Assembly (NCBI GenBank): GCA_903813345.2
Contig: CAIIXF020000011.1
Location: 22,737,754 to 22,801,753 of the forward strand
DNA length: 64,000 nt
Source: Owenia fusiformis
Lineage: Eukaryota; Annelida; Polychaeta; Sabellida; Oweniidae
Direction of reading: 5' to 3'
In this document: piece after piece, positions 38,001 to 49,154 of the stretch
Numbering within the stretch: position 1 is the stretch's first letter
Layout: every line of letters begins with the position of its first letter
The notes under the pieces: model-generated
Told to the model about the DNA's origin: nothing
Databases searched by the model: none
The model's input: the letters and a program-made list of their open reading frames with translations, nothing else
Translations under genes and position numbers: made by a program

Positions 38001-38875
38001 AGTAAGACAGATAGGGGGGGTGCAGGGTTTTAAGTGTAAGAACTCGTATGTGTACTGTTTTGTTATCAAGATTAAATGTAGAAATGAACTATTTTTTGTT
38101 CATGGCTTATAGGGGTTTGGGCTTGGTTCAGATATTGCTCTCTCTTTCATTGAAACAGTTTATTTATATTGATAATTGAATGAATATATGTATGCAGTGC
38201 TGTACTTGCATTTGAATAATAAACACATTCATTATTTTGAAACATTTTCACAATTACAAACATGGTAATCATAGATGACAAATACCATAGAAATGTCACG
38301 TTTTTATAATTAAAGGGTAATTGAAAACTATTAAAAGACCTTAAGGTTGATTTTAAGGTTCACTTATAAGCAAGGAGTCTATAGGCCCCTCTATATAAAA
38401 CTAAATCTTATCATTTACTTAAAAAGAAGACTAATTCTGAATAGGCTTTATAAACCATTTAATGAATATCTGCCAACTTCTATTTATAAGTTTTATTTTT
38501 TAAAAGCCTAGTATTTTTATTATACAGTAGCATAAACTTGTTTATAATAGCAACATTGAGGTATGTACAGGTGCACAGCATGTAATATGACATAGTATAC
38601 CTGGTAAACCAGCAGAAAGGGTAAACATAACAACATGGAGATTAAAATATACACATGAGGAGGAAGGGATTCAGTTTGGTTAGATGGTACACTGTGTGAC
38701 TCATTAAAATACATGATATCCTCCTTTAAGTAAACAAAGGGATTTCAGGCCACAGAATGTGGAAATTCGATCCTTGGAATCTTTACCATCCTTCAGTTAT
38801 TTGAGACTTGATCGACAGTAGCAACAGGAGATAGGAATTAAACTAAAGTAAAACATATTAGAAGCATCTTGATGG
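35068..38875. other. Intronic DNA upstream of the integrin gene
   Basis: AT-rich sequence with G and C homopolymers (about 36513-36526, 37015-37027, 37959-37974). No gene or element with clear ends was recognised. The integrin promoter must lie in or before this segment if the gene has its own transcript, but no TATA box or other core element was identified near 38800-38875. Confidence 0.45.
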
Positions 38876-38944
38876 ATGTTAAAACACAAGAACAATATAA
38901 CTTTGGTTTATATTATTAGCATTTGTTGGACACACAAACGCAAA

Positions 38945-41900
38945 ATGGATGCTTCACTCTTCCAAGTTCTGACACTCTGCTGGATATTTTGTTTTTTAGC
39001 CAGTGACTTTTACCAAGTGACTACTGGATTTAACATTGACTTAAAGCAGCCTATGGTTTATGAGACACGAATGAGTAGTTACTTTGGATATGCCGTATCA
39101 CTACATAAAAATGGAAATGACGCTTGGCTTCTCATAGGGGCCCCTCGTTATCGAACTGACCAAGATCGAATAAGTAATGGCGGAAGTGTATTCAGGTGTA
39201 GCCCCGATCGGGAGAATTATTGTGAAGAGATATCTTTTGATAAAACTGGAAATGAACAATTAACGGACTATCCCAAATATAGTGAAGAAAAATCAAACCA
39301 ATTTATGGGTGCAACTGTTTATAGCTCTGGAGTAAATGGCAAAATAGTTGCGTGTGCCCCAAATTATCGACGCTATGACAACGAGTCTGATTATCCAGTT
39401 GGAATATGTTATACAACATCGAGTAACATGAGAGATTTTAAAAAGTTTTCCCCTTGCCGTGGTAAATGGGGAACTCGAGGTCACTGCCAGGCAGGAATAT
39501 CTGCCGTCATAACACCTGGTTATTCATTAGCGCGACTCGTCATGGGCGCAGTCGGAAGTTACTCATGGCAGGGCCAAGTGATCACCCAGGATCTCTACTG
39601 GGAGTCTGACTACTCTGAAACTGACGAATGTACTGAGGAAAATGCTAACATTAACGAATGCAATGGGACTGATTATAACTCGTATATGGGTTACTCCATG
39701 GCTTTTGGCGAATTCACAGGGGGTGGTACAACAGATTATGTCACTGGTATTCCTAGGGGTGGAGGTCTAAAAGGACAGTTTGCAGTATATAACCAGCAGT
39801 TAAAACTACTCGCAAAAATCACTGGTGATCAGATTGGGTCATATTTCGGAGCTTCTCTCGCAGTTAGTGATTTCAACGATGATGGCTATGACGATATCGC
39901 AGTTGGTGCCCCACTGTATACCGAGGACTTTGGAAAATTAGAAGAAACAGGACGTGTCTATGTTTATTACCAGGATGATAATCACAAATTCCCTTCACAC
40001 AGTACATTAATTGGATTCACAAGTGGCTCGAGATTTGGCTTCTCACTTGCAGCATTAAGTGACATTAACAATGATAAGTTTAATGACTTGGCAATAGGGG
40101 CTCCATATGACGGTGGTGACAGACAGGGGGCTGTTTACATACACCTTGGGTCTATTAATGGGCTAAAGGAAGAACACTCCCAGGTTATCTATGCATCTTA
40201 TATAGACCCCGGAATTAAAGCTTTTGGTTGGTCTTTAGCTGGAGGGCTAGATATGGATGGTAATTTATACCCAGATGTCTTAGTAGGTGCATATGCTAAT
40301 GACAGTGCCGTCTTATTAAAAACACGTCCAGTTATTAATATCCAAAGTAATGTGACACTTGAACCTGATGTAGTAGACTTAGAAAATAAAACTTGTCAAT
40401 TGTCAACTGGAGAATGGGTGACGTGTATATCAGTCACTACATGTGTCGCGTATACTGGACTTGGGGCACCAACATCACTTAAACTGGATTTGAATTGGAA
40501 TCTTGACCCCGAAACAAATGTTTCTCGACTTATGTTCTATTCTGGTGATGAAAGACAAACAAAAATGAATGTAGCTGTTCCTCTCAATGACAATGTAGCG
40601 TGGTGTAGGACAACAGAAACATTCATAAAAAATAACATACGGGATAAAGTGACACCTATATCTGTGGATGTGAATTACAGCCTGGGTGAATCTATATTAT
40701 ATACTCCTGTTGCAAATTCACCAGGATCCTCTCTAATTCCAATCCTGGATAATACAATTGAAAACACTGCGAGAGGATCAGCTGAAATTCTAAAAAATTG
40801 TGGTGAGGATAATATTTGTAGTCCGGAACTTGTTGTCTCTGCACACGGTTTAACTGTAGAGCATATTCTGGGACAAAATGAACCAATTGAGTTACATGTG
40901 GCTGTTGAAAATATAGGCGAGAATGCTTTCCTCGCTCTGTTGACCATAGAACTGCCACCGGGTACCAAATACAGACGTATATATGACGTAACTGCAGACA
41001 CACCCATCAGTTGTACACCAGTAGAAATGGAAGATATGGACATTGTTTCTTGCGATATTGGGAATCCATTGCCACGTAACCACAAAGCAGAGCTGATATT
41101 GAGTGTTGTTGTCGTTAATGTTAGCATCATAGAGCACCTGACGTTTGAAGTAATTGCTAATAGTTCACAAGCTGAAGAATCAAGTGATATACGTGTCCTT
41201 GTTGATATCCCTGTAGATGTCGTTGCTAACATTGAAATAATTGGAGTTTCTAAACCTGAGCAAGTTGTCTACAATGCGACGCAGATTAAGTACACACACC
41301 CTTCTGTTCAGAAACAAATTGGCCCAAAAGTGACACATTTATTCGAAGTTCATAATTCTGGTCCGAGTGCTATAAGCACAACCAATGTTGAGATTTTATG
41401 GCCTAGTCAGTTTGAAGATGGAGGCCATTTGTTATATCTCACCGAGCTACCCAAAGTTATTGTTGGTCGTGGGACATGTACTGTTGATACGGTTAACCCT
41501 GAGGATATCCCGGTGAATAAAGTAGATAGTGTCAAATCCAAATTTCGTAGGTCAGTAGAGGTAGATGCCTCAAAATTAGAGGAACAGTCACGTTATCGTT
41601 TGAGTTGTGAATCGACATGGTGTACAAGGATTGTATGTGATATACAGGACATGAAACAAGATACCACCGCTTTAATTCAAATCCATAGCCATCTCTGGTT
41701 GGCATCATTCACTAAAGACCGGCTGCAGAGTATGACTATTATATCAAAAGCCGAAGCTTTGGTGGTAGAAATGCCATATAAAATAAAACCTCTTGTGTAT
41801 TCACATGACGCTGACTCAGTCTCAACGTATGTAAGCCCCAGTGGCTTTCAACCTGCATCAAAATCTGTAGAGTTATGGATCATAATCGTTGCTGCACATG

Positions 41901-42052
41901 TTGGGATCTTACTTCTTGTTATTCTTGTAGTTATTTTCTGGAAATGTGGCTTTTTTAAGAGAACGCGATATCCAGAATACCAAGGAGAAATCATACCAGA
42001 ACAGGAAAAACTTAATCCTGATCCAGAGGCTGATATTAACAAAAATTGTTGA
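38945..42052 (+). CDS. Integrin alpha subunit, intronless, nested in DAGLA intron 1
   Basis: Integrin alpha chains pair with a beta chain to form cell-surface adhesion receptors for matrix ligands. From the Met at 38945 the protein has 1035 residues, the usual length for an alpha chain without an I-domain. Visible parts: signal peptide 1-28; mature start FNIDLKQP; FG-GAP beta-propeller to about residue 465 with Ca2+ loops DFNDDGYDD (309), DINNDKFND (373) and DMDGNLYPD (436); thigh/calf regions; KFRR|SVEVD heavy/light-chain cleavage site near 868-870; membrane helix about 977-999; tail motif GFFKR at 1002-1006. No I-domain insert is present. An in-frame ATG at 38876 would add 23 residues, but the start at 38945 places the signal peptide correctly and has A at -3. 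A TGA at 38870-38872 blocks further extension. The subclass (RGD-binding alphaV/alpha5/alpha8-like or PS-like) is not decided. The propeller loop at 256-264 (EFTGGGTTD) lacks the usual acidic ligands. Confidence 0.96.
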   Translation: MDASLFQVLTLCWIFCFLASDFYQVTTGFNIDLKQPMVYETRMSSYFGYAVSLHKNGNDAWLLIGAPRYRTDQDRISNGGSVFRCSPDRENYCEEISFDKTGNEQLTDYPKYSEEKSNQFMGATVYSSGVNGKIVACAPNYRRYDNESDYPVGICYTTSSNMRDFKKFSPCRGKWGTRGHCQAGISAVITPGYSLARLVMGAVGSYSWQGQVITQDLYWESDYSETDECTEENANINECNGTDYNSYMGYSMAFGEFTGGGTTDYVTGIPRGGGLKGQFAVYNQQLKLLAKITGDQIGSYFGASLAVSDFNDDGYDDIAVGAPLYTEDFGKLEETGRVYVYYQDDNHKFPSHSTLIGFTSGSRFGFSLAALSDINNDKFNDLAIGAPYDGGDRQGAVYIHLGSINGLKEEHSQVIYASYIDPGIKAFGWSLAGGLDMDGNLYPDVLVGAYANDSAVLLKTRPVINIQSNVTLEPDVVDLENKTCQLSTGEWVTCISVTTCVAYTGLGAPTSLKLDLNWNLDPETNVSRLMFYSGDERQTKMNVAVPLNDNVAWCRTTETFIKNNIRDKVTPISVDVNYSLGESILYTPVANSPGSSLIPILDNTIENTARGSAEILKNCGEDNICSPELVVSAHGLTVEHILGQNEPIELHVAVENIGENAFLALLTIELPPGTKYRRIYDVTADTPISCTPVEMEDMDIVSCDIGNPLPRNHKAELILSVVVVNVSIIEHLTFEVIANSSQAEESSDIRVLVDIPVDVVANIEIIGVSKPEQVVYNATQIKYTHPSVQKQIGPKVTHLFEVHNSGPSAISTTNVEILWPSQFEDGGHLLYLTELPKVIVGRGTCTVDTVNPEDIPVNKVDSVKSKFRRSVEVDASKLEEQSRYRLSCESTWCTRIVCDIQDMKQDTTALIQIHSHLWLASFTKDRLQSMTIISKAEALVVEMPYKIKPLVYSHDADSVSTYVSPSGFQPASKSVELWIIIVAAHVGILLLVILVVIFWKCGFFKRTRYPEYQGEIIPEQEKLNPDPEADINKNC

Positions 42053-44258
42053 GATGATTTGTTGGATTGTTTCCAAATGTTAACAGCTGTGTAAAAATTG
42101 AAGTTAATTTTGTTAGAGCCTAACAAATTTTTCCCATTCCTCATATAACAAACTTTGAAAATCAAATTGTAATTACCAAAATGTTCATCATACCCATTTC
42201 CCCTAATAAGATTAACTTCAACTGTTGTCACAACCGTTGTCTCAACTGTTGACAATTGGACACCATTCCCCAAATACTGTAAATGTAAACTTGTCATAAT
42301 TTTATCATAAAGCACAAAGGCCAATATCAGTAGAAAAACTTAAAGAGGCTCAATTTTTTCTACTTTTTATGGCTACTGTATACTGTAAGTCATGCTCAAT
42401 AATCATTGCCATGGAGACTTCCTTAATATGGAGGCTTACATCTCAGCATATTTCCAAAATAAATGTTATTTTCCATTTTGAGCCATTATAATGTATATTT
42501 CATTTGTAAAAAAAACATTCAGTTTCATTTTCTTTCTCTGTGCTATATTTTTGAATACATGCACTTATAATATACTTTGAACATTTCATATGTAAATAGA
42601 ATTCAAATGAGAAACTTGTACAAATTGCTCATATAATTTTGATATAAAATTGTAACCAAGATTTTATACTTGTACATGTATTATTTGACATAAATGATTA
42701 AGCGGAAATAAGAACATGTATGTTATAACATAATAGGTTATTTTGTTTCTGAATACTTCTACCTGGGATAAGTCTGTAATTTTTTATAGCTAAGAATGTA
42801 ACAGAAATGCCCCCAGTTGCATTTATTAATAAAAAATATTACAAATTATTTTTGGGTAAATAATGGCAGAATTGAACTGGTTAAAAGTTGAAAATATAGT
42901 CTCGCATCTAGCCAGCCGCTTGACCCCACCCCCTCCCTTCTCCTAAATGTATGTATAATATATGGAGTTGAAGTAAGGCTATAAATGTTAAAAATCAATC
43001 ATTTTTCATATATTTTTACTGAAATTTAAGTTACACCATTGGAACTTAATTAAAATTAAATCAATGTTTAATGTTAATTTCATCCATCCATAAGAACCTC
43101 AATTCCATTCTAGAGATATAAAAACGGAACCAATGGCAACATTTGAAAAACAAAACAACAGAGATACAACATTTAATCATTACACTCAATATCCGTATTT
43201 ATAACTGAAGGAAGTTACCTCAAAGAGTTATCAATAATTGTGGTTTATTTATTGCGGCTTATTGTTGTTCATATACTGTCCTAATATTGTACCTGTTTCC
43301 TTGATATGAATGAGTCATCATAAATAAAGGTACATGTGTTCAGTAGCTAAACATAACCAAACCAGAGATGCTAGCAGCTGAAAATCTAACAGTTACTGTT
43401 ACTTTACTAGTATGAATGTGACATCTGACAGATTTAGATTTGTGCCGACATAACTGAGAGAGAAAATGCTGAATTCTTTGGCATTCCTTTTCAGGGGTTT
43501 GCATGTAAGTTAAGGTCCTGGTAGATGACCTGGATCAAGTCTCTGGATCACCTCGCTCAGTCCTTATTTCCTTCACCTTTATGGTTTGCTGGGCACAACA
43601 CTGTCACAGTTAGGATTTTTAAGGGGTGGGGTGCAGTCAGGCAATATTTTTCTACGAATGAGATAATTTCTTCTGTGAATGAGGAAAAAAATTAGAATTT
43701 TACAGAAGAGGGTGTAGTGATGCCATTTTTACCATCCATGAGGCATTTTTTGTCAATGAGGCAAAAAATCATCAGTGAGGCAAACATTATTGTCTGACAA
43801 GTGATGAGGCAAAACTCAACCTGGGATGTGTGAAAACTGTAGCTCCCCCTAGCTATGGCCATGCAAAAGGGTCTTAAGATTTGAAGAAAACACAAGCATT
43901 TATTACATGTCACAATCATTGATTCGTTCAATTATTTTCTAAGCTAATTTCCAAGAATAAAAAGTGACAGTGGCATTTACTCAAATTTGTATTTCAAACA
44001 CTCTTTCTTTTCTCTTATGGGTGTCATCTTGCTGTATTCTGGAACCACCCTGGCAATCCCCTTTGGGCCTGACAAGAATCTTCAGCTGCATGTTGGTCGT
44101 ATGATATGGATACAACATACTTCCATAGCTGCTTTGGGCATCAGACTGTTGTTTGCTCTTGTATAGCTATTGAATCCTAATAACCGATTTACGATAGATT
44201 TTTAGTCAACAAAAGATATTTATAATTGTCTCAAAATTATTTTAATTTCTATTTTCAG
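42053..44258 (+). other. Integrin 3' UTR and remaining intron 1
   Basis: Possible integrin poly(A) signals AATAAA are at 42458-42463 and 42828-42833. An eight-A run at 42508-42515 follows the first one by about 45 bp and could be the trace of a retroposed tail, though it is too short to be convincing. The rest is AT-rich with no gene. At about 43735-43805 the word GAGGCA(A) recurs several times. The segment ends in the polypyrimidine tract and AG of the DAGLA intron 1 acceptor. Confidence 0.5.
42458..42463 (+). promoter_or_regulatory. Candidate poly(A) signal of the integrin gene
   Basis: A canonical AATAAA about 405 bp after the stop codon. A second AATAAA lies at 42828-42833. Which one is used, if either, cannot be told from sequence. 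Confidence 0.4.
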
Positions 44259-44467
44259 GATCTTAGTGTTGGGGATTATCCTGGGTGTCGTTGACGCAGA
44301 CTTGACAGAATGTTGGATCTCTCTACGGGAACATGTCCTCGGTTACCTAGTTATTTTATCAGGGTCAGTCTTGGTAGAGGGTTGTATTGCATGGGTCAGC
44401 ATGAGAGGGACTATTCTCTATACAGAACCACGGTCCAGTATGCAATATCTACTATATGTGAGACTGG
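44259..44467 (+). CDS. DAGLA: DAGLA coding exon 2
   Basis: The acceptor is TATTTTCAG and the donor is GTGAGT at 44468. The first base completes Trp32; residues 33-101 follow, plus one base of codon 102. It encodes the end of membrane helix 1 (ILVLGIILGVV), an extracellular loop with one Cys, helix 2 (GYLVILSGSVLVEGCIAW) and the conserved loop SMRGTILYTEPRSSMQY into helix 3 (YVRL). Vertebrate DAGLA carries SMRGGILYTEPRDSMQY here, which is strong family evidence. Confidence 0.94.
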
Positions 44468-44500
44468 GTGAGTAAATGGTTGAGTTAGAATTTCCATATG

Positions 44501-45191
44501 CAGTAAAACCTTTACATCTGAACATCTCTCTAATCCACACACTATGAATGCTTTATCCCAGTCCAAATTTTGAAATCTCATATTCCCATCCTTGAAATGT
44601 GTGCTCTTGCTATTTTGAACATTTTTGGCTTGTCCCTTAGTCACTGTTCCACAACTGGATGACTCTAACTGCAGTTAGCTTCATTCAAGATGGTTGCCGA
44701 GATCATTTCGTTTTCGATAAACCTCAGATTTCAGCTAAAATAAGTTGAATCTGGATTCCAAATGTTTCGCCATGCAAATTAATAAAGCTACGATGGTAAA
44801 TAACCACAAATAAATGCTCAAACAACCGCGATATTGGAGAATTTTAAAGAAAACGGCTTCACTTAGAATGACTCTAACTGAAGTTGATGATGACGTCATG
44901 ATGGCGTAGATCATCAACTTCAGTTAGAGTCATTCTAAGTGAAGTCGTTTTCTTTAAAATTCTCTAATATTATGGGTGTTAGAGCATTCATTTGTGGTTG
45001 AATACAATCATAGTTTTATAAATTTGCATGGCGAAACTTTTGGAATCAAGATTCAACTTAGTTTAGCTGAAATCGGAGGTTTATCGAAAACGAAAGAATC
45101 TCGGCAACCATCTTGAATGAAGCTAACTGCAGTTAGAGTCATCCAGTTGTGGAACAGTGTTAGTGTGGTTTGGACTAGACATATTTTACTG
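44501..45191. mobile_element. MITE with CAGTAAAACC ends, interrupted by a second MITE
   Basis: The left end is CAGTAAAACCTTTACATCTG and the right end is the complement of CAGTAAAATATGTCTAG. The sequence between is broken by the palindromic element at 44641-45159. If that is removed, the outer element is about 170 bp, the same size class as its relatives at 24999 and 31998. It lies just 33 bp after DAGLA exon 2. Confidence 0.55.
44641..45159. mobile_element. ~520-bp fully palindromic MITE
   Basis: The two halves are reverse complements over nearly the whole length, from CACTGTTCCACAACTGGATG to its complement at 45140-45159. The centre is near 44893, around GATGACGTCATGATGGCG. TTAG occurs on both sides (44637-44640 and 45160-45163), a plausible target-site duplication. 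There is no coding content. A half-length relative is at 25160-25372. Confidence 0.85.
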
Positions 45192-47900
45192 TATCTGTGA
45201 TGCATGTCTATAATCAAGGGCTGTGCTATTATAAGGCTAATACAGGGTGAGAACATTGAACAAGGTTCAATTGTGCCAAGTATGATCTTAAACCCATGCT
45301 GGATGACTGAGCTGCATTTGTTTTGGTTACATTTTTGGGCTCGTCCTGTATTATAAAGATCAGCAATATTTCATGAATAGGTTGTAGGTGCAAGGTACCT
45401 TAAACTCTTTTTTGACAGTTTTTACAAAACTTGGTTAAAATGTATTGGAATACCTTTAAGTACATGTATGTATTAATTTAATAAGTTTCAAGACAGAAAC
45501 ATTAAGAATTGCACATTCTACAGTTCCATAAACATGTAGTATGTTGTTATTTGAGAATTTCTTTGAACTTTTTAAAATGGCAATTTATCAATCATTGCAT
45601 TGTAATGTCAAACAACAAGCAAGCAGAATGACCTTGTAACTGTATTCACAATAAAGATGAAACACACATGTAGCATTGTTGCTCTGTTTTATGTTTCCTC
45701 TACAAGTGTTTCAGGAAGTTTCCCATTCAATTAATACCATATTGGACCTGGCCTTCTAAGTATATATTTCAGAAAGTAACAGGCTAATATTGAAGCATTT
45801 AGGATTGCATTCTGTCATCATGCTCAAATATATCAAAAAGTGGTTCAACAATGCCTACCTTAATTGTCAAATGACAACACATTTACCAAAAAGTGATTAA
45901 ACAAGGTCTACCTTAAATTGTCAAATAACAAATATATCAAATAGTGATTCAACAAGGCCTACCTTAAATTATTAAATGGCAACTTCCTCATTTTATATGT
46001 ATCTGTACATTTATCCTTTTTAATCCTTTAATAATTCTTGATGAATATATTCAGGGGGGGGGGATACCCAGGAGGGGGTACCCTGTTTGCAGAGTAGTCT
46101 TAAGAAACAAAGTTGAACAAATGCAAAGGGTACCAAGGGTGTTTATCTACATCAAAAACAACAACAAAAAACAGTTTCCATCATTATAGGTTGTTCTTGA
46201 AGCTTATTTCTCCACCTTTTTTCTCCTCCATTTTTTATCTCATGCTTGGTACCCCCATTTACCCAGATACCTTACACCCACTCCCTACTTGCATGTAAGA
46301 TTTCTAGGGGTATCATAACAAATGCAAGGTCCTTGTTGAGCTAATGATACCATTAGTAAACTCACAGTAGGATGGGGTCTTCATTGTGCTCTGATGTTGA
46401 CAGACATTTTAAAACAAAACAATTCATGATCAAGTGCATGTTCCCGGCCCAATGAATAGAATCTTAACACAATATTAATTTGAAAGTTAAATATATTGAA
46501 ATAGAAAGGAAATAGTAAGAATTGAAAAAGATTGGTTGAACCTGAAACTTAATGACTTTATAGGAACCACAATGTCATTGATTAAATTGATTTAGAGATG
46601 AAAAACTTGAATTACAATGGCCAATGTTGACTTTTAAACAAGGGTAACAACTTTCCATCAATCATCTCATTACCAGAGAGGGAAGATCAGTTGGATCCTA
46701 TTGCAGACAGGTTTGGTTGCTATTGCAGACAGGTTCTTTGCAGTTTTGATGTAAATTGAAACTAACATGATGTTTAAAAGATATATATAGGGATGGTGGT
46801 TTCGATGATATCTACAGTTGAGGAAGAGTGAAGTTGATAACACCAAGGGGAGGGGTTAAATGTGGATAATTTTAGTGTAAATATTTGTTGATTTTTGGAA
46901 CTTGGATGTAAATCGCAAATCAGTATTTTCAAAAGTTCTTATAAGGAGGGTTTATACAAGGATGCTGATGGACTCAAACTTTATTTTTCTTGAACTGTTG
47001 ACATTTGAACATCATCCCTCCCTTACAGTAACTCAAATGCTAAAATAAAAACAGGGTATCTCTAAACCTATGCAATTAAAGTCTCAGGTTACAGTAGAGG
47101 TGAACATTTTTTATGTTCTATTTTTAGATAGGTCAACAATTTTTTTCATTTTGGATCTTTTTGTTATTGAGAAAATTAGCCAATCTTAGTAAGGGGGAAG
47201 GAATTCTCAAAAAAAAGAATTTGGATCTTCCCCTTGTCAATTTCCATTTCCATTTCCATCCCTGGGGATGATGAACATCTGTGGAAACAACTGGCATATA
47301 AAAAAGAAACTAATGCTAATGAACTAACATTTCTGTTTTTTAGTAAATAATATGATAATTGAGCAATCATGGCTATATATCTATTGTTCATGTCTGAAAA
47401 GCTGCTCTTAAGGTAGTTCTACACTTGGACAAAATAATTGATAATCAAAAATTTGTGTAATCTGTTTCAGCATTTCACTCAAATTCTTTTGATTTTTCAC
47501 TGTCCATTTTACCATATTGTGTAAAATTCCACTTAAAAAATGAGAAAACATAAATACTGTATTACCCTTTTCATCTCATAATGGTATTATAATATGAAAA
47601 TTTTATAAAATCTCTTGTCATACAGAACTACCTTAAGACAGTGACTGACATCATATCAATTTATGAAACAATCATGTTCTCAAATATAGTGTTTAGTCTT
47701 CTCCAATTAGCTTTGACTTCTGATAAGATAATGTTCAAACAAATTACAAGCAATCATCTGATCATGTCTGATATACAAGGAAGTATTAGGTTTGCAGCTA
47801 GCTGTTCTATTTATGTATCTATCAGCAAGTGTTAAGGTGATGTTCTTACCTGTCCTGAATTCACAAACCCCACAATTAATATATACCAACTTTTTGGCTG
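45192..47900. other. Intron 2 remainder, nothing recognised
   Basis: AT-rich sequence with G homopolymers near 46054 and 46071 and a CCATTT run near 47240-47260. Three loosely related AT-rich segments with 'CAAATAGTGATT(C/A)AACAAGG(C/T)CTACCTTAA'-type wording (45840-45970) form a short degenerate tandem. No gene is seen. Confidence 0.45.
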
Positions 47901-47902
47901 GT

Positions 47903-47967
47903 CCATAGCCAGGGAGGTGGTGTTTGGGTGGTTTTGGGCCAAAATTGTCAAATGTGAACCTCATCCC
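47903..47967 (+). repeat. 'GTAGCCAGG' family fragment
   Basis: CCATAGCCAGGGAGGTGG followed by GGGCCAAAATTGTCAAATGT matches the two ends of the copy at 63841, with the middle deleted. Confidence 0.5.
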
Positions 47968-48684
47968 TCAGAATATTTTGTATGGTGTTTAGGTATAGTA
48001 ACATGGTACTCAAATTGAAATCAGATGGCAATTTACTCCCAAGAACTGTAAGACTAAGTCTTGCTTCAATTCTCTTTGACCCCCCCTCTCTTCTGCTTCA
48101 AGTCTTTTTGGAGATGAGATATGCAAAGAGGTTCCAAAGGCTTCAAGCAAGACTAATTGTAAAGAATTATGATAGTTGTTAGTCCTACATACAAGTCTCA
48201 AAACTGCTCAGATTTAAGCTTAAACATAAGGCAGTTCAGTTCCAAGCTGTTGTTTTTTAATTGTATATCGACTAGATATTATAGTCAATGCTCCAAAATG
48301 GAGAAAATGGCCTTTGGAAGACTAAAACATGACATAACTGCACTTGGCAAAGTATACCAGATTAGAATTTTCACTTTGATCATTGCAGAAAAATCAATGT
48401 ACTAATACCGCTGTAATAAATCATAGCTAGAAGTATTTTGTTGAGTTGGATATCTGACATTTTTCCCAAATAAATAGCAGTTCCACCTACACATACTGTT
48501 ATAAAGGTGTTCCCAGTAGATCATGACTGGCATCTTTTTTTTAAATGTTGCAACCGTACCATTTTACTGCAAAAATTAGAATTAATTATTTTTTATTATT
48601 ATAAGTAATATTATTTGAATCTCATGATGCCAAAAAACAAACAAATTGTTGCTTATTTTACTTATATATTTTTCTCTGTTTTAG

Positions 48685-48786
48685 GAATCTTGGTGGCTGA
48701 GTTGATCTGGGTGATCATAGGTGTTGTATGGATATCACAGAATTATGAACAGTGTACTGCTGATGCAGCCAAGAAGGCAATCTTGG
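48685..48786 (+). CDS. DAGLA: DAGLA coding exon 3
   Basis: The acceptor is TTTTAG and the donor is GTAGGC at 48787 (a weaker but acceptable donor). It completes Gly102, then encodes GILVAELIWVIIGVVWISQN and the loop YEQCTADAAKKAIL, with one base of codon 136. Vertebrate DAGLA reads AILVIEFIYAIVGIVWL here. This is membrane helix 3 and the short luminal/extracellular loop before helix 4. A (TTTG)n microsatellite starts 10 bp past the donor (48797-48824). Confidence 0.93.
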
Positions 48787-49017
48787 GTAGGCCTTTTGTT
48801 TGTTTGTTTGTTTGTTTGTTTGTTTACTTGTTTGTCAGGGAGGTGTTGATTTTATATACTGTGGCATTCTTATTTTTGGTGTAATATTATCCATATCAAA
48901 TAAATATCACTACTTTTTTATGAATCAGATTATATTATTTATCCCAGAGAGTAACCTAAGCACAAGTACCAAAGGGAAAGCTATTTAGTCCATAGGTACC
49001 TGAATTTATTACATTGG

Positions 49018-49152
49018 TACCTGTAACACAGCAAGGTTAAATTGCTTTGCTACAATGCATTTTGAAAAAAGCTTGAAGAACAAAGGATTTTGTGCTTGTG
49101 TAACACATCAAACATCCTAATGTAGGAAGCAATTTAACCATGCTGTTTACCT
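49018..49152. mobile_element. Small MITE related to the 2.9 kb element
   Basis: GTAACACAGCAAGGTTAAAT on the left mirrors ATTTAACCATGCTGTTTAC on the right, giving an inverted repeat of about 25 bp. The left flank ACATTGGTACCTGT is shared with the left end of the element at 7319-10250. The GTGTAACAC word also occurs in both. It is about 135 bp and non-coding. Confidence 0.6.
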
Positions 49153-49154
49153 AG

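Larger units (their letters stand above)
3901..44258 (+). other. DAGLA intron 1 (40.4 kb, repeat-rich, hosts integrin gene)
   Basis: The donor is GTGAGT at 3901 and the acceptor is TTTTCAG ending at 44258. The intron contains an intact intronless integrin alpha gene on the same strand, two minisatellites, and many inverted-repeat elements listed separately. No extra DAGLA exon is needed: exon 1 and exon 2 join in phase, and the joined protein matches vertebrate DAGLA in length across the junction. An alternative internal promoter or a non-coding exon in this interval cannot be ruled out. Confidence 0.88.
44468..48684 (+). other. DAGLA intron 2 (4.2 kb)
   Basis: Donor GTGAGT; acceptor TGTTTTAG ending at 48684. 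It holds a nested pair of MITEs (44501-45191) and a GTAGCCAGG-family fragment (47903-47967). The 45242-45352 segment has weak inverted ends (ACAGGGTGAGAAC and the complement of ACAGGACGAGCCC) and may be another small element. The rest is AT-rich without recognisable genes. Confidence 0.85.

Noticed and set aside
40675-41232. 185-codon minus-strand open frame, with further antisense frames within 40692-42324
   Set aside because: It lies antisense to the integrin coding sequence and has no domain; the integrin frame explains the lack of stops.
42507-42515. A-run after a poly(A) signal as a retroposition tail of the integrin gene
   Set aside because: Only eight A residues, with no flanking direct repeat seen; not strong enough to use as evidence.
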